From Nocardioides allogilvus (GTDB lineage Bacteria > Actinomycetota > Actinomycetes > Propionibacteriales > Nocardioidaceae), in NCBI RefSeq assembly GCF_003047285.1, contig NZ_PZYX01000003.1, positions 62,001 to 126,000 of the forward strand: a stretch of DNA of 64,000 bases, written 5' to 3'. The position numbers and the translations under genes are program-made. This document shows, one piece after another, positions 17,838 to 26,427 of the stretch (position 1 is the stretch's first letter; each line of letters starts with the position of its first letter). The notes under the pieces were generated by a model. It ran no database searches. It was not told the DNA's origin and was given only the letters and a program-made list of their open reading frames with translations.

Positions 17838-19618
17838 GACACCCGGGGCGGTTCTTCGAGCTGCTCCGGATCGAGCATGGGCACCGCCACCGTTCGGATC
17901 ATCGGGTGCTGGGTGCTGCGCGACTGCTCGTCATCACCGAAGAGCTGCTCGTGCAGCTTCTCTCCCTGTCGGAGCCCGGTGAAGACGATGTCGATGCTGC
18001 GTGCGCCGGACAGCTTGATCATGCGCTTGGCGACATCGAGGATCTTCACGGGCTCGCCCATCTCCAGCACCATGACGTCGCCGGGCCGACCGATCGCCCC
18101 GGCCTGCACGACCAGTTCGCATGCCTCGGGGATGGTCATGAAGTAGCGGGAGACATCCGGATGGGTCACCGTGATCGGTCCACCGGACTCGATCTGGGAA
18201 TTGAACGTGTGCAGCATCGACCCTCGCGAACCGAGGACATTGCCGAACCGCACGCTGATGTAGGGCCGCTTGGTCTCTTGTGCCTGCCACGCGGTCAGCT
18301 GCTCGGCTGTCCGCTTGGTCACGCCGAGAACGCTGGTGGCGTCGGCCGCCTTGTCGGTGGAGATGTTGACGAAGTGTTCGACGTCGAACTCCGCCGCGAG
18401 CTTGAGCAGGTTCAGGGTGCCGAGAACATTGGTCTTCCAGCCCTCACCGGGGAATCGCTCCAACATCGGCAGGTGCTTGAGCGCGGCTGCGTGGAAGATG
18501 ATCTGCGGCTCGTGCTCCTTGAAGACCTCTCGCAGGCTCTCCATGTCGCGGATGTCCACGAGCACCGTGTCCGGATTGTCGAGGAGACCTCGTCCGTAGA
18601 CCGACAGCTGGACCGAGTGGAGGCCTGACTCGTCGCGGTCGAGCATGATGAGCGTGGTAGGACCGAACCGATGGACCTGTCGCGCCAGCTCAGAGCCGAT
18701 GGAGCCACCAGCGCCGGTGATCAGCACGCGCTTGCCGGTGAGATAACCCGCGATGGCGCTCAGGTCGGTCTCGACCTGGTGCCGGCCCAGCACGTCCCCG
18801 ATCTCCACGCGACGGATGTCGGTGGCACCGACCTTTCCGCCGATCAGGTCGTTGACTCGGGGCAGCACGAAGAAGTCCAGCCCGGAATGCTGTGCCTGCT
18901 CCTGGACTCGGCCGATGAGGGCACCGCTCGCATTCGGCACCGCGAAGATGACGCCCTGGGCCGCGCGCTCACTGGCCACGTCCGCCATGGAGAGTCCGCC
19001 ACCGAGGACCGGGATGCCCTGGATACGGAGGTGGCGCTTGCCGGGGTTGTCGTCGAGGTAACCCACGACACGGAACGACAGGTCGGACTGGGTGCGAACA
19101 AGGTTGGCGACCTGGCGACCTGCCTCACCGGCGCCGTACACGAGGACGTTGGTGACCTCGCCGCGGACACCGTCGCTGGAACGGTCCCGGAAGGCGCGGT
19201 AGAGCCAGCGCGTGGCGGCGCAGAGCAAGAGGGCCACCGGCGGCACCAGCACGGGGATGCTGCGCGGGAGTCCCGGATAGATCACCGGTGAGAGGACGAG
19301 GGCGAGGGCGGCGACGGTGCCGACGTGCAGCGCGAGGCCCAGCGCCTCATCGAACGAGCCCACGAGGAAACGGCCGCGGTAGAACTTCGACGCGTAGCCC
19401 GTCGCGATCAGCAGGATTCCGACGACGATCCAGTAGCGGATCACCGATGCCGACTCGACTTCGGTGATCGCGAAGTCCAGGCGGATGCCGATGATCAGGC
19501 CGAGGGCGACAGTCCACGCCAGCACGTCGAGGCCGGCCAGCGCTCCCCTGCGTACCCATGCCGTGTCGAAGGCCGACCGCGGGAACGACCCACGCACCTC
19601 GGTGATCTGCGTGTTCAA
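17825..19618 (-). CDS. Membrane NDP-sugar 4,6-dehydratase/epimerase (WbpM/CapD/PglF-like)
   Basis: A 597-aa protein with four N-terminal membrane helices (to about residue 140), a CoA-binding-like Rossmann domain (VLVYGAGEAGRQVANLV) and a C-terminal SDR domain with GAGGSIGSE. The active-site stretch reads STDKAADATSVLGVTK. Large dehydratases of this group typically lack the SDR tyrosine, and here the position appears to be Leu. Family members convert UDP-GlcNAc to UDP-4-keto-6-deoxy sugars at the membrane. It could supply the DegT aminotransferase at 3664. It is divergent from the GT2 gene at 19776. Confidence 0.86.
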   Translation of the reverse strand: MNTQITEVRGSFPRSAFDTAWVRRGALAGLDVLAWTVALGLIIGIRLDFAITEVESASVIRYWIVVGILLIATGYASKFYRGRFLVGSFDEALGLALHVGTVAALALVLSPVIYPGLPRSIPVLVPPVALLLCAATRWLYRAFRDRSSDGVRGEVTNVLVYGAGEAGRQVANLVRTQSDLSFRVVGYLDDNPGKRHLRIQGIPVLGGGLSMADVASERAAQGVIFAVPNASGALIGRVQEQAQHSGLDFFVLPRVNDLIGGKVGATDIRRVEIGDVLGRHQVETDLSAIAGYLTGKRVLITGAGGSIGSELARQVHRFGPTTLIMLDRDESGLHSVQLSVYGRGLLDNPDTVLVDIRDMESLREVFKEHEPQIIFHAAALKHLPMLERFPGEGWKTNVLGTLNLLKLAAEFDVEHFVNISTDKAADATSVLGVTKRTAEQLTAWQAQETKRPYISVRFGNVLGSRGSMLHTFNSQIESGGPITVTHPDVSRYFMTIPEACELVVQAGAIGRPGDVMVLEMGEPVKILDVAKRMIKLSGARSIDIVFTGLRQGEKLHEQLFGDDEQSRSTQHPMIRTVAVPMLDPEQLEEPPRVSQDT

Positions 19619-19775
19619 TGTTCCCCCGACTGGATGCTTGATCAGATTGCCCGTCGATGGTAGCGCCAGCGCGGGGCTGCCCCGAAGTCACCGACCCGAC
19701 GACGCGGTCACTGCTCGGTCGCCGGTTGTGGCGATATCGTGCACCATCACCTTCCGAAGCCCCTGAGTGGAGAAC

Positions 19776-20852
19776 ATGTCTCGCACTGTTGCCGGCGCCG
19801 GCTCGACTGTTCGCGCGACAAGCCTCGACGAGGTGCTCGCGCGCGCCGGGGTCGAGGCGCGGCCCTTCGCCGAGGGCGAGTGCTTCCTCACGGTCGTCAT
19901 GCGCACGCAGGGTCGCCGGATCCCGTGCCTGGCGGAGTCCCTGGGAAGCCTGGCCGAGCAGACCGACCGGGACTTCGAGGTCGTCCTGGTCCGCCACCGC
20001 GCCGCGAGCACGGTCACGGCCCCGGTCGACGCTGTCGTGGCTGCGCAGCCCGAGTGGCTGCGCGCCAAAATCCGCGTGCTCGACCTCGACACCGGCGCCC
20101 GCGGAGCCCCGCTCAACCTCGGCTTCGAGGCGGCGCGCGGCAGCTACATCGTGATCCTCGATGACGACGACGTCGTGCTGCCCGCGTGGGTGGCGACCTT
20201 CCGGCAGCTGCACGACGAACTGCCCGGGCGTGCCCTGCGGGCTGTCGCATTGCGCCAGGACGTCGAGCCGATGACGAAGGACGGACAGACGGGTGCCGCA
20301 CCGGTCGGCGAGCCCTACGCGCACTGGCCGGCCCAGTTCCACCTGCTCGACCACCTGTTGATGAACAACACGCCTCCGATGACGATCGCCTTCCCCCGAG
20401 CCGTTTTCCACGACCTCGGGGAACGCTTCGACGAGGAGCTCGACACCACGGAGGACTGGGACTTCCTGCTGCGCGCGGTCACCCTCGTCGGTGTCGCCGA
20501 GACCACCACCGTCACGGCCCTCTACCGCTGGTGGCTGGCGGACCAGTCGTCGCACCACCTCCACGACGACGCGCACTGGGCCCGCAACCACGACCTGGTC
20601 CAGCGCCGGCTCGACGACCGGGTGCTGCTGCTTCCCCACGGCACGGTCAAGCGGCTCCAGGAGCTGGTCGAGCTGCCGCGCATCGTGATCACCGAGGTGA
20701 CCGAGGAGCGTGACCGGCTGGCGGCCACCAACGCCAGGCTCGAGGCACAGGTCGCCAGGTTGAAGAAGAAACTGGAGCGCAACCGCCGTCGGCTCCAGCA
20801 GGCCCCACCCGCCACGGACAAGCCACGGCTGTTCGGCCGCAAGCGCGGCTGA
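19776..20852 (+). CDS. Glycosyltransferase family 2 with C-terminal coiled coil
   Basis: GT-A fold glycosyltransferase of 358 aa. The domain starts near CFLTVVMRTQGRRIPCLAES and shows a DXD-like metal site in IVILDDDDVVLPAW. A second acidic motif TTEDWDFLLRAV lies near residues 230-241. The last 60 residues (EERDRLAATNARLEAQVARL) are a heptad coiled coil ending in a basic tail, suggesting oligomerisation or membrane-surface docking. The ATG at 19776 has GGAG six bases upstream and is preferred over GTG 19767. The final codons form part of a 22-bp direct repeat (see 20836 and 23298). Confidence 0.82.
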   Translation: MSRTVAGAGSTVRATSLDEVLARAGVEARPFAEGECFLTVVMRTQGRRIPCLAESLGSLAEQTDRDFEVVLVRHRAASTVTAPVDAVVAAQPEWLRAKIRVLDLDTGARGAPLNLGFEAARGSYIVILDDDDVVLPAWVATFRQLHDELPGRALRAVALRQDVEPMTKDGQTGAAPVGEPYAHWPAQFHLLDHLLMNNTPPMTIAFPRAVFHDLGERFDEELDTTEDWDFLLRAVTLVGVAETTTVTALYRWWLADQSSHHLHDDAHWARNHDLVQRRLDDRVLLLPHGTVKRLQELVELPRIVITEVTEERDRLAATNARLEAQVARLKKKLERNRRRLQQAPPATDKPRLFGRKRG

Positions 20853-20857
20853 TCAGG
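20836..20857. repeat. 22-bp direct repeat, left copy
   Basis: This copy spans the last five codons and stop of the GT2 gene plus TCAGG. It is identical base for base to 23298-23319, 2,462 bp to the right. It contains a small hairpin (GCCGC-AAGC-GCGGC) and the palindrome TGATCA. The two copies bracket exactly the minus-strand GT2 gene and the DUF6056-like gene. Confidence 0.9.
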
Positions 20858-20870
20858 ACGGACGAAACCG

Positions 20871-21617
20871 TCACCGCGAGGCCGCGCGAAGCGATTCTCG
20901 CCGGCGACGCAGCTGGAGCAGTCCAATGAACATCTGCCACGCGTCGCGAAGGGAAACCGTCGAGGCACGTCGCGTCGTCAGGTCGAGCTCCACAGGGAGC
21001 TCGGTGACGGGCACCGTCTGGAGCGTGGCGGCGTACAAGAGCTCCGTGGAGAAGAGGTAGCCGCCCTCCTTCAAGTGCGGCAGCTGTGCGAGCAGCCATG
21101 GACGCGGCGCGAACACCGTTCCCTGGGTGTCCCCGATGTGCATGTCCAGGACGACACGCCTCTCCAACGAAAAGACGGACGTCATCAGGGAACGAAGCAA
21201 GGATCGCCTGACTCGTGAGTGCGGGTGTGCCTTCGACCCGATGAAGACCTGCTCTGCGCCCGGACCCCCAGCGACCGTCCAGGAAGAAACGTCGCTCACA
21301 CCGAAGGGGAGGTCATCCGCCGTCAACAGGACGGTGCTACCGCGGGCCGCCCTAATGCCGGCTGCATACGCCCGCCCGAGGCCAGTCTCCGAGCAGATGA
21401 CCCGGACACGGTCGGGATGCTTGGCAGCCAGCCGGCGCGCTGTCGCCAAGGTGTCGTCGGTCGAACCGTTCTCGACGATCACGACCTCGGTCGACAGATC
21501 CGGCCATGCCGTGGTCAAGGTCCGCACTGAGTGCGCCAGCGCAGATCCGGAATTGTGGGCGGGCACCACGACGGTGAGTGTCGGCTCCCCGGTCACGCCG
21601 TCGGTCGAGCCAACCAT
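20871..21617 (-). CDS. Glycosyltransferase family 2 (dolichol-phosphate-mannose-synthase-like)
   Basis: GT-A glycosyltransferase of about 248 aa, opening with LTVVVPAHNSGSALAHSV, then VVIVENGSTDDTLATARRLA and an aspartate-rich site in TVLLTADDLPFG. It resembles polyprenyl-phosphate sugar synthases more than repeat-unit transferases, and the neighbouring multi-helix protein could be a GT-C-type user of its lipid-linked sugar (inference). ATG 21617 follows a GGAGGGG stretch, and GTG 21620 or 21659 are alternatives. It is divergent from the DUF6056-like gene with 67 bp between starts. Both genes lie between 22-bp repeats. Confidence 0.78.
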   Translation of the reverse strand: MVGSTDGVTGEPTLTVVVPAHNSGSALAHSVRTLTTAWPDLSTEVVIVENGSTDDTLATARRLAAKHPDRVRVICSETGLGRAYAAGIRAARGSTVLLTADDLPFGVSDVSSWTVAGGPGAEQVFIGSKAHPHSRVRRSLLRSLMTSVFSLERRVVLDMHIGDTQGTVFAPRPWLLAQLPHLKEGGYLFSTELLYAATLQTVPVTELPVELDLTTRRASTVSLRDAWQMFIGLLQLRRRRESLRAASR

Positions 21618-21684
21618 CACGCTGTCCCCTCCACCACCCTCGGACGACGCCTCGCGCACCGATGCCGGCTGCTAGGTTACCGAC

Positions 21685-23295
21685 GTGGGAGACGGTGTCC
21701 GCTCGAGCCGATCCACCCGGGCATTCGCCCTGCAGCTTTGCGAGATCGGCCTCGTCCTCGCATTGGTGGGGTTCTGGGCACTCGAGTACAGCAGGGTGAT
21801 CCTGCAGAGCGACGACCTTCTCAACGCCGGGCTTGCCGGCCGGCCCGACGCACGGATGTCGGTGAGCGAGTGGTGGCAGCTGTATCGCCACGACTACCTC
21901 CAAGTGAACGGCCGTTTCACCGATGCCGCCGTGCGAGTGGTGCTGCAGGGCGGACGCACTGCGTGGGCCGTGGTCGGCCCCGTCCTGATGGCTGCGCTGG
22001 TGATCGGTGGTTGTGCCTGGATCACCGGTCGTGTCCCCGGTTGGCGGCGACATACGTCGAAAGCTGACTACGCGGTCCTGGCGGTCCTCGGGCTGTGCGC
22101 CGCCCTCCCGCTGTCGATCATCGCGTTGCGACCCGCTGCCGCGGGCGACGGAATCTTCTGGCTGTCCGCCGCACTCACCCATCTCGGCTCCGCCGTGTGC
22201 ATCCTGGTCGGCGGTTGGCCCTTCCTCGCCAAGGTGAGCGGACGACCGGCCCCCACCGCGATGCTGTGGATCGCACCTCCGTTCGTCGTGCTGGCCAACA
22301 TCAGTCAAGAGACCGCCTCGGTGACCATGCTCGCAACCATCGCGAGCTGCTGGCTTCTTTTGAAGGGACGGGTGAGTCGATATCTAGGGCTGCTCAGCGC
22401 GGCCTCGGTCGCCGCCTTCGCCTACCACGTACTGTCGCCCGGTCTCCTCGGAAGGGCCACTGCGTTCCAGGCGCAGGCCGCCGACACGCTGCCCCTTGTC
22501 CAGCAGCTGCTGCACCGTGGAGTCGTGTCGGCCCAGATCTGGCTCATGATGGGTGCCGTAGGACTGGTGGGTGTCACGGTCGTTGCGACCGCGCTGCTGT
22601 GGGTCGGGGTGCGCCGCGCATTGGTGCCTCGACTGACCGCCATCCCACTATCGGCACTGGCCATTCTCGTCTTGGTCGCCACATGGACGGTCGGACCATG
22701 GAGCGATACCTTCGAGGTCATCCCGCGCGAAGCGTTCACCGGGGACGAGATCGGCGAGGCGGCCGCCTTGGCGGGCGTCCTCGTCGGTGCCTGCGTCTTC
22801 GGACTCGCTGCCACCTACCTTCTACGGGGCCTGGTCGGGCCGGTCCCGTTCGTGCTCGTGACCGGGGGCGCGGCAGCCCTCGCCGTACCCACGGCGCTGG
22901 GCATCACCGGCGAACGCGCCTACATGATCTCTTCGCTGTGGTGGGGCTTCGCCGCGGTCTGCCTCCTCCGCGCCGGAGCACGGATGCTGGGACCGGCCGC
23001 TACCCCCGTCATGGGAGTGGTGGCGCTCGGCATGCTGGTTGCCCTGGTCCCCACGGCTCGTGAGATCAACCTGGCAATGACGCAGAACTTCGTGACCTGG
23101 CAGGCCACCGATGCTCAGATCGCCGCAGCGCTCGACGGGAACGGCGAGACGGTCACTGTCGGGCCGTTCCCCTACCCCGACTACATGTGTTGGGCAGCGT
23201 TCGACGAGCCGCGGTACGGCGACTACTTCCGTCTCTACTACGACCTTCCGTCCGATGTCGCGGTCGAGTTCCGCCCATCCCCTGCGGGATCCTGA
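21685..23295 (+). CDS. Polytopic membrane protein, DUF6056-like
   Basis: A 536-aa protein with about eleven hydrophobic helices. An early extracytoplasmic loop carries SDDLLNAGLAG and a YLQVNGRFTD motif, and a short soluble C-terminal domain ends the protein. The Asp pair plus NGRF loop resembles DUF6056 and GtrII-type membrane glycosyltransferases that use polyprenyl-linked donors. The start is GTG 21685. Paired with a divergent GT2, it may form a two-gene glycan side-branch module, as in gtrB-gtrII systems. That comparison is by architecture only. Confidence 0.6.
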   Translation: MGDGVRSSRSTRAFALQLCEIGLVLALVGFWALEYSRVILQSDDLLNAGLAGRPDARMSVSEWWQLYRHDYLQVNGRFTDAAVRVVLQGGRTAWAVVGPVLMAALVIGGCAWITGRVPGWRRHTSKADYAVLAVLGLCAALPLSIIALRPAAAGDGIFWLSAALTHLGSAVCILVGGWPFLAKVSGRPAPTAMLWIAPPFVVLANISQETASVTMLATIASCWLLLKGRVSRYLGLLSAASVAAFAYHVLSPGLLGRATAFQAQAADTLPLVQQLLHRGVVSAQIWLMMGAVGLVGVTVVATALLWVGVRRALVPRLTAIPLSALAILVLVATWTVGPWSDTFEVIPREAFTGDEIGEAAALAGVLVGACVFGLAATYLLRGLVGPVPFVLVTGGAAALAVPTALGITGERAYMISSLWWGFAAVCLLRAGARMLGPAATPVMGVVALGMLVALVPTAREINLAMTQNFVTWQATDAQIAAALDGNGETVTVGPFPYPDYMCWAAFDEPRYGDYFRLYYDLPSDVAVEFRPSPAGS

Positions 23296-23297
23296 CC

Positions 23298-23319
23298 GCC
23301 GCAAGCGCGGCTGATCAGG
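23298..23319. repeat. 22-bp direct repeat, right copy
   Basis: This is identical to 20836-20857. It begins two bases after the stop of the DUF6056-like gene and includes the stop codon of the convergent MFS gene (23315-23317). It preserves what reads as RKRG and a stop, the last codons of the GT2 gene ending at 20852. This suggests the right copy is the original GT2/MFS junction. Confidence 0.9.
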
Positions 23320-24706
23320 CCGGCAGCCGCTTCGGGATCGTCAGCCAGGACACGACGCCCCCGAGCGCGAGCAGCGCAGCACACGCCAGCATGGCGTTCG
23401 GGTACGCCGATGCGAAGACGCGCGGATCGGCGTACTCGTCCCCGGACAACCCGACCGCGGTCGGCAGGGCCGCGACGGCCATCAGGGAGCCGGCGCGTGC
23501 GACGGCGTTGTTGATCCCGCTGGCGATGCCGGCCTTGTCATCGGGGGCCGCGGCCAGCACCGTGGCGGTCAGCGGCGCGACCATCAGCGCCAGGCCGAGG
23601 CCGAAGACGGTGACGCCCGGGAGGATGTGCAGCCAGTAGCTGGACTGCGCGTCGACGCCCACGACGAGGACCGTGCCGAGCGCCATCACCAGCGGTCCGA
23701 CGCTCATCGGGATGCGCGGGCCGATGCGGGTGCCGAGCGCTCCCCCCTTCGCCGCCAGGAAGAGCATGCACAGGGTGATCGGCATGGTCGCCAGGCCGGC
23801 CTGGAGCGCGCTGTAGCCGGTGACGGTCTGCAGCTGCAGGACGAGGAAGAACGACATCGCGCCGAGGGCTGCGTAGACCAGCAGGGTCATCGCGTTGGAG
23901 GCGCTGAAGGTGCGGTCGCGGTAGAGGCCCAGCGGCATCATCGGCTGGGGCTCGCTGCGCTCCAGGAGCAGGAAGGCGACGGCGGCGATCAGGCCGGCCG
24001 CGCCGGCCCAGACCGCGCCACCGCTGCCCCAGTCGATCAGGGCGTAGGTGATGCCGCCCAGCGCCAGCGAGGCGAGCACCGCACCCATCACGTCGAAGGA
24101 GCCGGTCGCCGTGGGGTCGCGGGTCTCCGGCACCGAGCGCCACGCGATCACGACGGTCACGACCGCGATCGGGAGGTTGATCAGGAAGATCCAGCGCCAG
24201 GACGCGTGGTCGACGAGCACGCCGCCGACGAAGGGGCCGATCGCCGCGGCCACGCCGCCCAGGCCCGACCAGGCACCGATGGCCCGGGCACGGTCCCCGG
24301 GCACGAACGCGCCCTGGATCATCGCCAGGCTGCCCGGCGTCAGCAGCGCACCCCCAACCCCCTGCAGGATCCGGGCCACGATCAGGGTCTCCGCGTTGGG
24401 CGCGAGACCGCACAGCGCGCTCGCCAACGCGAACCAGATGGTGCCGACGACGAACATCCGGCGGCGGCCAAGCCGGTCGCCGAGCGAGCCGCCGAGCAGG
24501 ATCAGCGCGGCCAGCGAGACGAGGTAGCCGTTGTTGATCCACTGCAGCTGCGCGAGGGAGGCGTCGAGGTCCTCACCGATGGTGCGCAGTGCGACGTTGA
24601 CCACGCTGCCGTCCAACCAGGTCATGCCGGAACCGAGCACAGCGGCCGCAATGATGGACCGGCCGCCCGGCGTACCCATCCGTTGGCCCGCGGGCGACGA
24701 AGTCAT
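23315..24706 (-). CDS. DHA2-family MFS drug exporter (EmrB/QacA-like)
   Basis: A 463-aa, 14-helix proton antiporter of the DHA2 family. Motif A appears as GGSLGDRLGRRRMFV after helix 2, and motif C-like glycines occur in GGVAAAIGPFVGGVLVDH. The start is ATG 24706. It ends inside the right copy of the 22-bp repeat, where its stop abuts a GT2-like stop as TGATCA. It is divergent from the diiron-protein gene at 24733 with only 26 bp between them, so the promoters overlap. Substrate is unknown. Confidence 0.87.
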   Translation of the reverse strand: MTSSPAGQRMGTPGGRSIIAAAVLGSGMTWLDGSVVNVALRTIGEDLDASLAQLQWINNGYLVSLAALILLGGSLGDRLGRRRMFVVGTIWFALASALCGLAPNAETLIVARILQGVGGALLTPGSLAMIQGAFVPGDRARAIGAWSGLGGVAAAIGPFVGGVLVDHASWRWIFLINLPIAVVTVVIAWRSVPETRDPTATGSFDVMGAVLASLALGGITYALIDWGSGGAVWAGAAGLIAAVAFLLLERSEPQPMMPLGLYRDRTFSASNAMTLLVYAALGAMSFFLVLQLQTVTGYSALQAGLATMPITLCMLFLAAKGGALGTRIGPRIPMSVGPLVMALGTVLVVGVDAQSSYWLHILPGVTVFGLGLALMVAPLTATVLAAAPDDKAGIASGINNAVARAGSLMAVAALPTAVGLSGDEYADPRVFASAYPNAMLACAALLALGGVVSWLTIPKRLPA

Positions 24707-24732
24707 CACGTGCTTGAGAATAGAATGACACC

Positions 24733-25629
24733 GTGACTCGCCCCCGCCTGCTCGAGGCCCGACTCGCGGAGCACGTCGAGAAGCTCGGCGCCGAGCACCC
24801 CCCGATCGATCTCGCGAGCGTCGACTACACCGTCCGCGACCCCAACACGTTCTCCGCCCGGTTCGGCCACGTCCTCGACTACATGGCGCGCGTCGAGCTC
24901 GAGGTCGACCGCAACGTGCTCGAGCTGATGACGATGCTGCCCGACCCGCCAGAGGTGGACCGCCGGTTCTACGCCGACGTCTGGCAGCCGCAGGAGATCC
25001 GGCACGGCCTGATCCTCGACGAGCTGCAGACGCGCGTCGGCCGGCCACCGGCCACCCCCGACACCGACTCGGTCTCGGCGAAGATCAAGGTGCTCGGCGC
25101 GCTGGGGCGCATCGACAAGCTCCAGGACGTCACCCGGATGCTCTACTACCTCACCGGCATGGCCACCGAGCGCTCCGCGGTGCTGGCCTACAACCTGCTC
25201 CACGACGGTGTCCGCGAGCTCGGCGAGACCGCGGTCAGCGACACCATCGTCGCGCCGATCCGCCGCCAGGAGCCGGGCCACTACGCCTTCTACAAGATGT
25301 CGGCGCAGGGCCTCGCCTCGCAGCTGGCTCCCTGGCAGCGTTGGCTCGTACGCCGCCTGCGGACCATCTCCTTCTCGCCGGTGGGCGTCAACAACCCCGA
25401 GCAGCTCGCCGACTTCGGCGACCTGATGCTCACGCTCGGCATCCCCGACGACCTGGACAGCTTCGCCGAGACGATCGCCCGGGTCGAACGCGAGCTCCTC
25501 TGGGCCGAGGAGAAGGGGCTGCGGGTGCCGCCCTACATCGTGGCCGGCTTCCGCTCGGCCGTCGAGGCTGCGCAGGCCCGGTCGGGCGAGCGGAGCCTGG
25601 AGCCCCGCGTGGAGCGCCGCAGCGCCTAG
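24733..25629 (+). CDS. Ferritin-like diiron protein (acyl-ACP-desaturase-like), function unknown
   Basis: A 298-aa, mostly helical protein. Two ExxH motifs are visible, Glu88-Ile-Arg-His91 and Glu180-Pro-Gly-His183, together with glutamates at about 55-57 and 146. This is the full E/ExxH/E/ExxH ligand set of ferritin-like diiron carboxylate enzymes (acyl-ACP desaturases, ribonucleotide reductase R2, AurF). Substrate is unknown. It is convergent with the TetR gene (4-bp overlap in CTAG) and close to the alkane hydroxylase genes, which hints at fatty-acid or alkane oxidation. Relatives are often carelessly annotated as LepA GTPase, but no P-loop is present. Confidence 0.65.
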   Translation: MTRPRLLEARLAEHVEKLGAEHPPIDLASVDYTVRDPNTFSARFGHVLDYMARVELEVDRNVLELMTMLPDPPEVDRRFYADVWQPQEIRHGLILDELQTRVGRPPATPDTDSVSAKIKVLGALGRIDKLQDVTRMLYYLTGMATERSAVLAYNLLHDGVRELGETAVSDTIVAPIRRQEPGHYAFYKMSAQGLASQLAPWQRWLVRRLRTISFSPVGVNNPEQLADFGDLMLTLGIPDDLDSFAETIARVERELLWAEEKGLRVPPYIVAGFRSAVEAAQARSGERSLEPRVERRSA

Positions 25630-26210
25630 CCCTCGAGGACGCGGCGGGCGACGAAGCCGAGGCTGGCGGCGGTGCGGGCCGGGGTGCCGCTGGGCTGCAT
25701 GACGTGGCTGAGCACGACCCGGACGACCATGTCGATGGCCCCGTCGAGCTCGCGCTGCGTCAGGTCCGGGCGGTAGGCGCCGACGCGCTCGCCGACCACG
25801 GCCTTGGCCAGCTCGAGCAGCTGGGTGGAGTGGGTGGTCAGCAACGGCAGCAGCTCGGTGTCGGCGCCGTGCGTCGCCGAGACCACCGCGCGCAGCAGGG
25901 TGTTGTCCTGGGCGAGCTCCAACACGCCCAGGATCGCCGCCTCCACCGCCTCGGGGAGGTCGTCGGGGTGGGTGTCGAAGGCATGCGTGACGACGGCCAG
26001 GAAGTTCTCGAGCTCGGCGAGGATCATCGCCTCGGCGAGCGCGTTCTTGGTGCCGATCTCGTTGTAGACCGTCTGCCGACTGACGCCGACCGACTGGGCC
26101 AGCCGCGACATCGTCACGTGGGCCCAGCCCTCGGTGGTCGTCATCTCGACGGCAGCCGCCACCATGCGCTGACGCAGCGTCGCAACCTCGAGACCACTCG
26201 GAACGGCCAT
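25626..26210 (-). CDS. TetR-family regulator (AlkX-like position)
   Basis: A 194-aa transcription factor with an N-terminal TetR helix-turn-helix (MSRLAQSVGVSRQTVYNEIG, about residues 38-57) and an all-helical ligand domain. It lies 25 bp downstream of the ferredoxin gene as the third gene of the alkB operon. This is the usual place of AlkX/AlkU regulators that repress alkB and respond to fatty acids. A candidate operator is the inverted repeat at 27971-27995. ATG 26210 is preferred over an upstream start that overlaps the ferredoxin gene. Confidence 0.82.
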   Translation of the reverse strand: MAVPSGLEVATLRQRMVAAAVEMTTTEGWAHVTMSRLAQSVGVSRQTVYNEIGTKNALAEAMILAELENFLAVVTHAFDTHPDDLPEAVEAAILGVLELAQDNTLLRAVVSATHGADTELLPLLTTHSTQLLELAKAVVGERVGAYRPDLTQRELDGAIDMVVRVVLSHVMQPSGTPARTAASLGFVARRVLEG

Positions 26211-26235
26211 GCGGAGAAGTGTAGGGACCGCCAGG

Positions 26236-26427
26236 TCAGTCAACGAGACTCAGTGCCTGCACCGGACAGGAGGCCACTGCCGCGGCGACCTCCTTGCGGT
26301 CAGCCTCGGCCGGGTTGGCGTCGAGCACGTGCATCACCTCGTCGTCGTCGACCTCGAAGAACCGGTGGGCCATCGACTCGCACATGCCGATGCCCTCGCA
26401 CGTGTCGCGGTCGACCTCGATCCTCAT
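26236..26427 (-). CDS. [3Fe-4S] ferredoxin
   Basis: A 63-aa small ferredoxin with Cys10, Cys16 and Cys54 in the spacing C-x5-C-x37-C-P. This is the pattern of [3Fe-4S] ferredoxins that usually serve cytochrome P450s, because the second cysteine of a 4Fe-4S site is absent (Gly in CEGIGMC). Its ATG overlaps the alkB-rubredoxin stop by one base (TGATG), so the two are translationally coupled. It may deliver electrons to the hydroxylase or to another oxygenase. No P450 or ferredoxin reductase gene is seen in the window. Confidence 0.85.
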   Translation of the reverse strand: MRIEVDRDTCEGIGMCESMAHRFFEVDDDEVMHVLDANPAEADRKEVAAAVASCPVQALSLVD

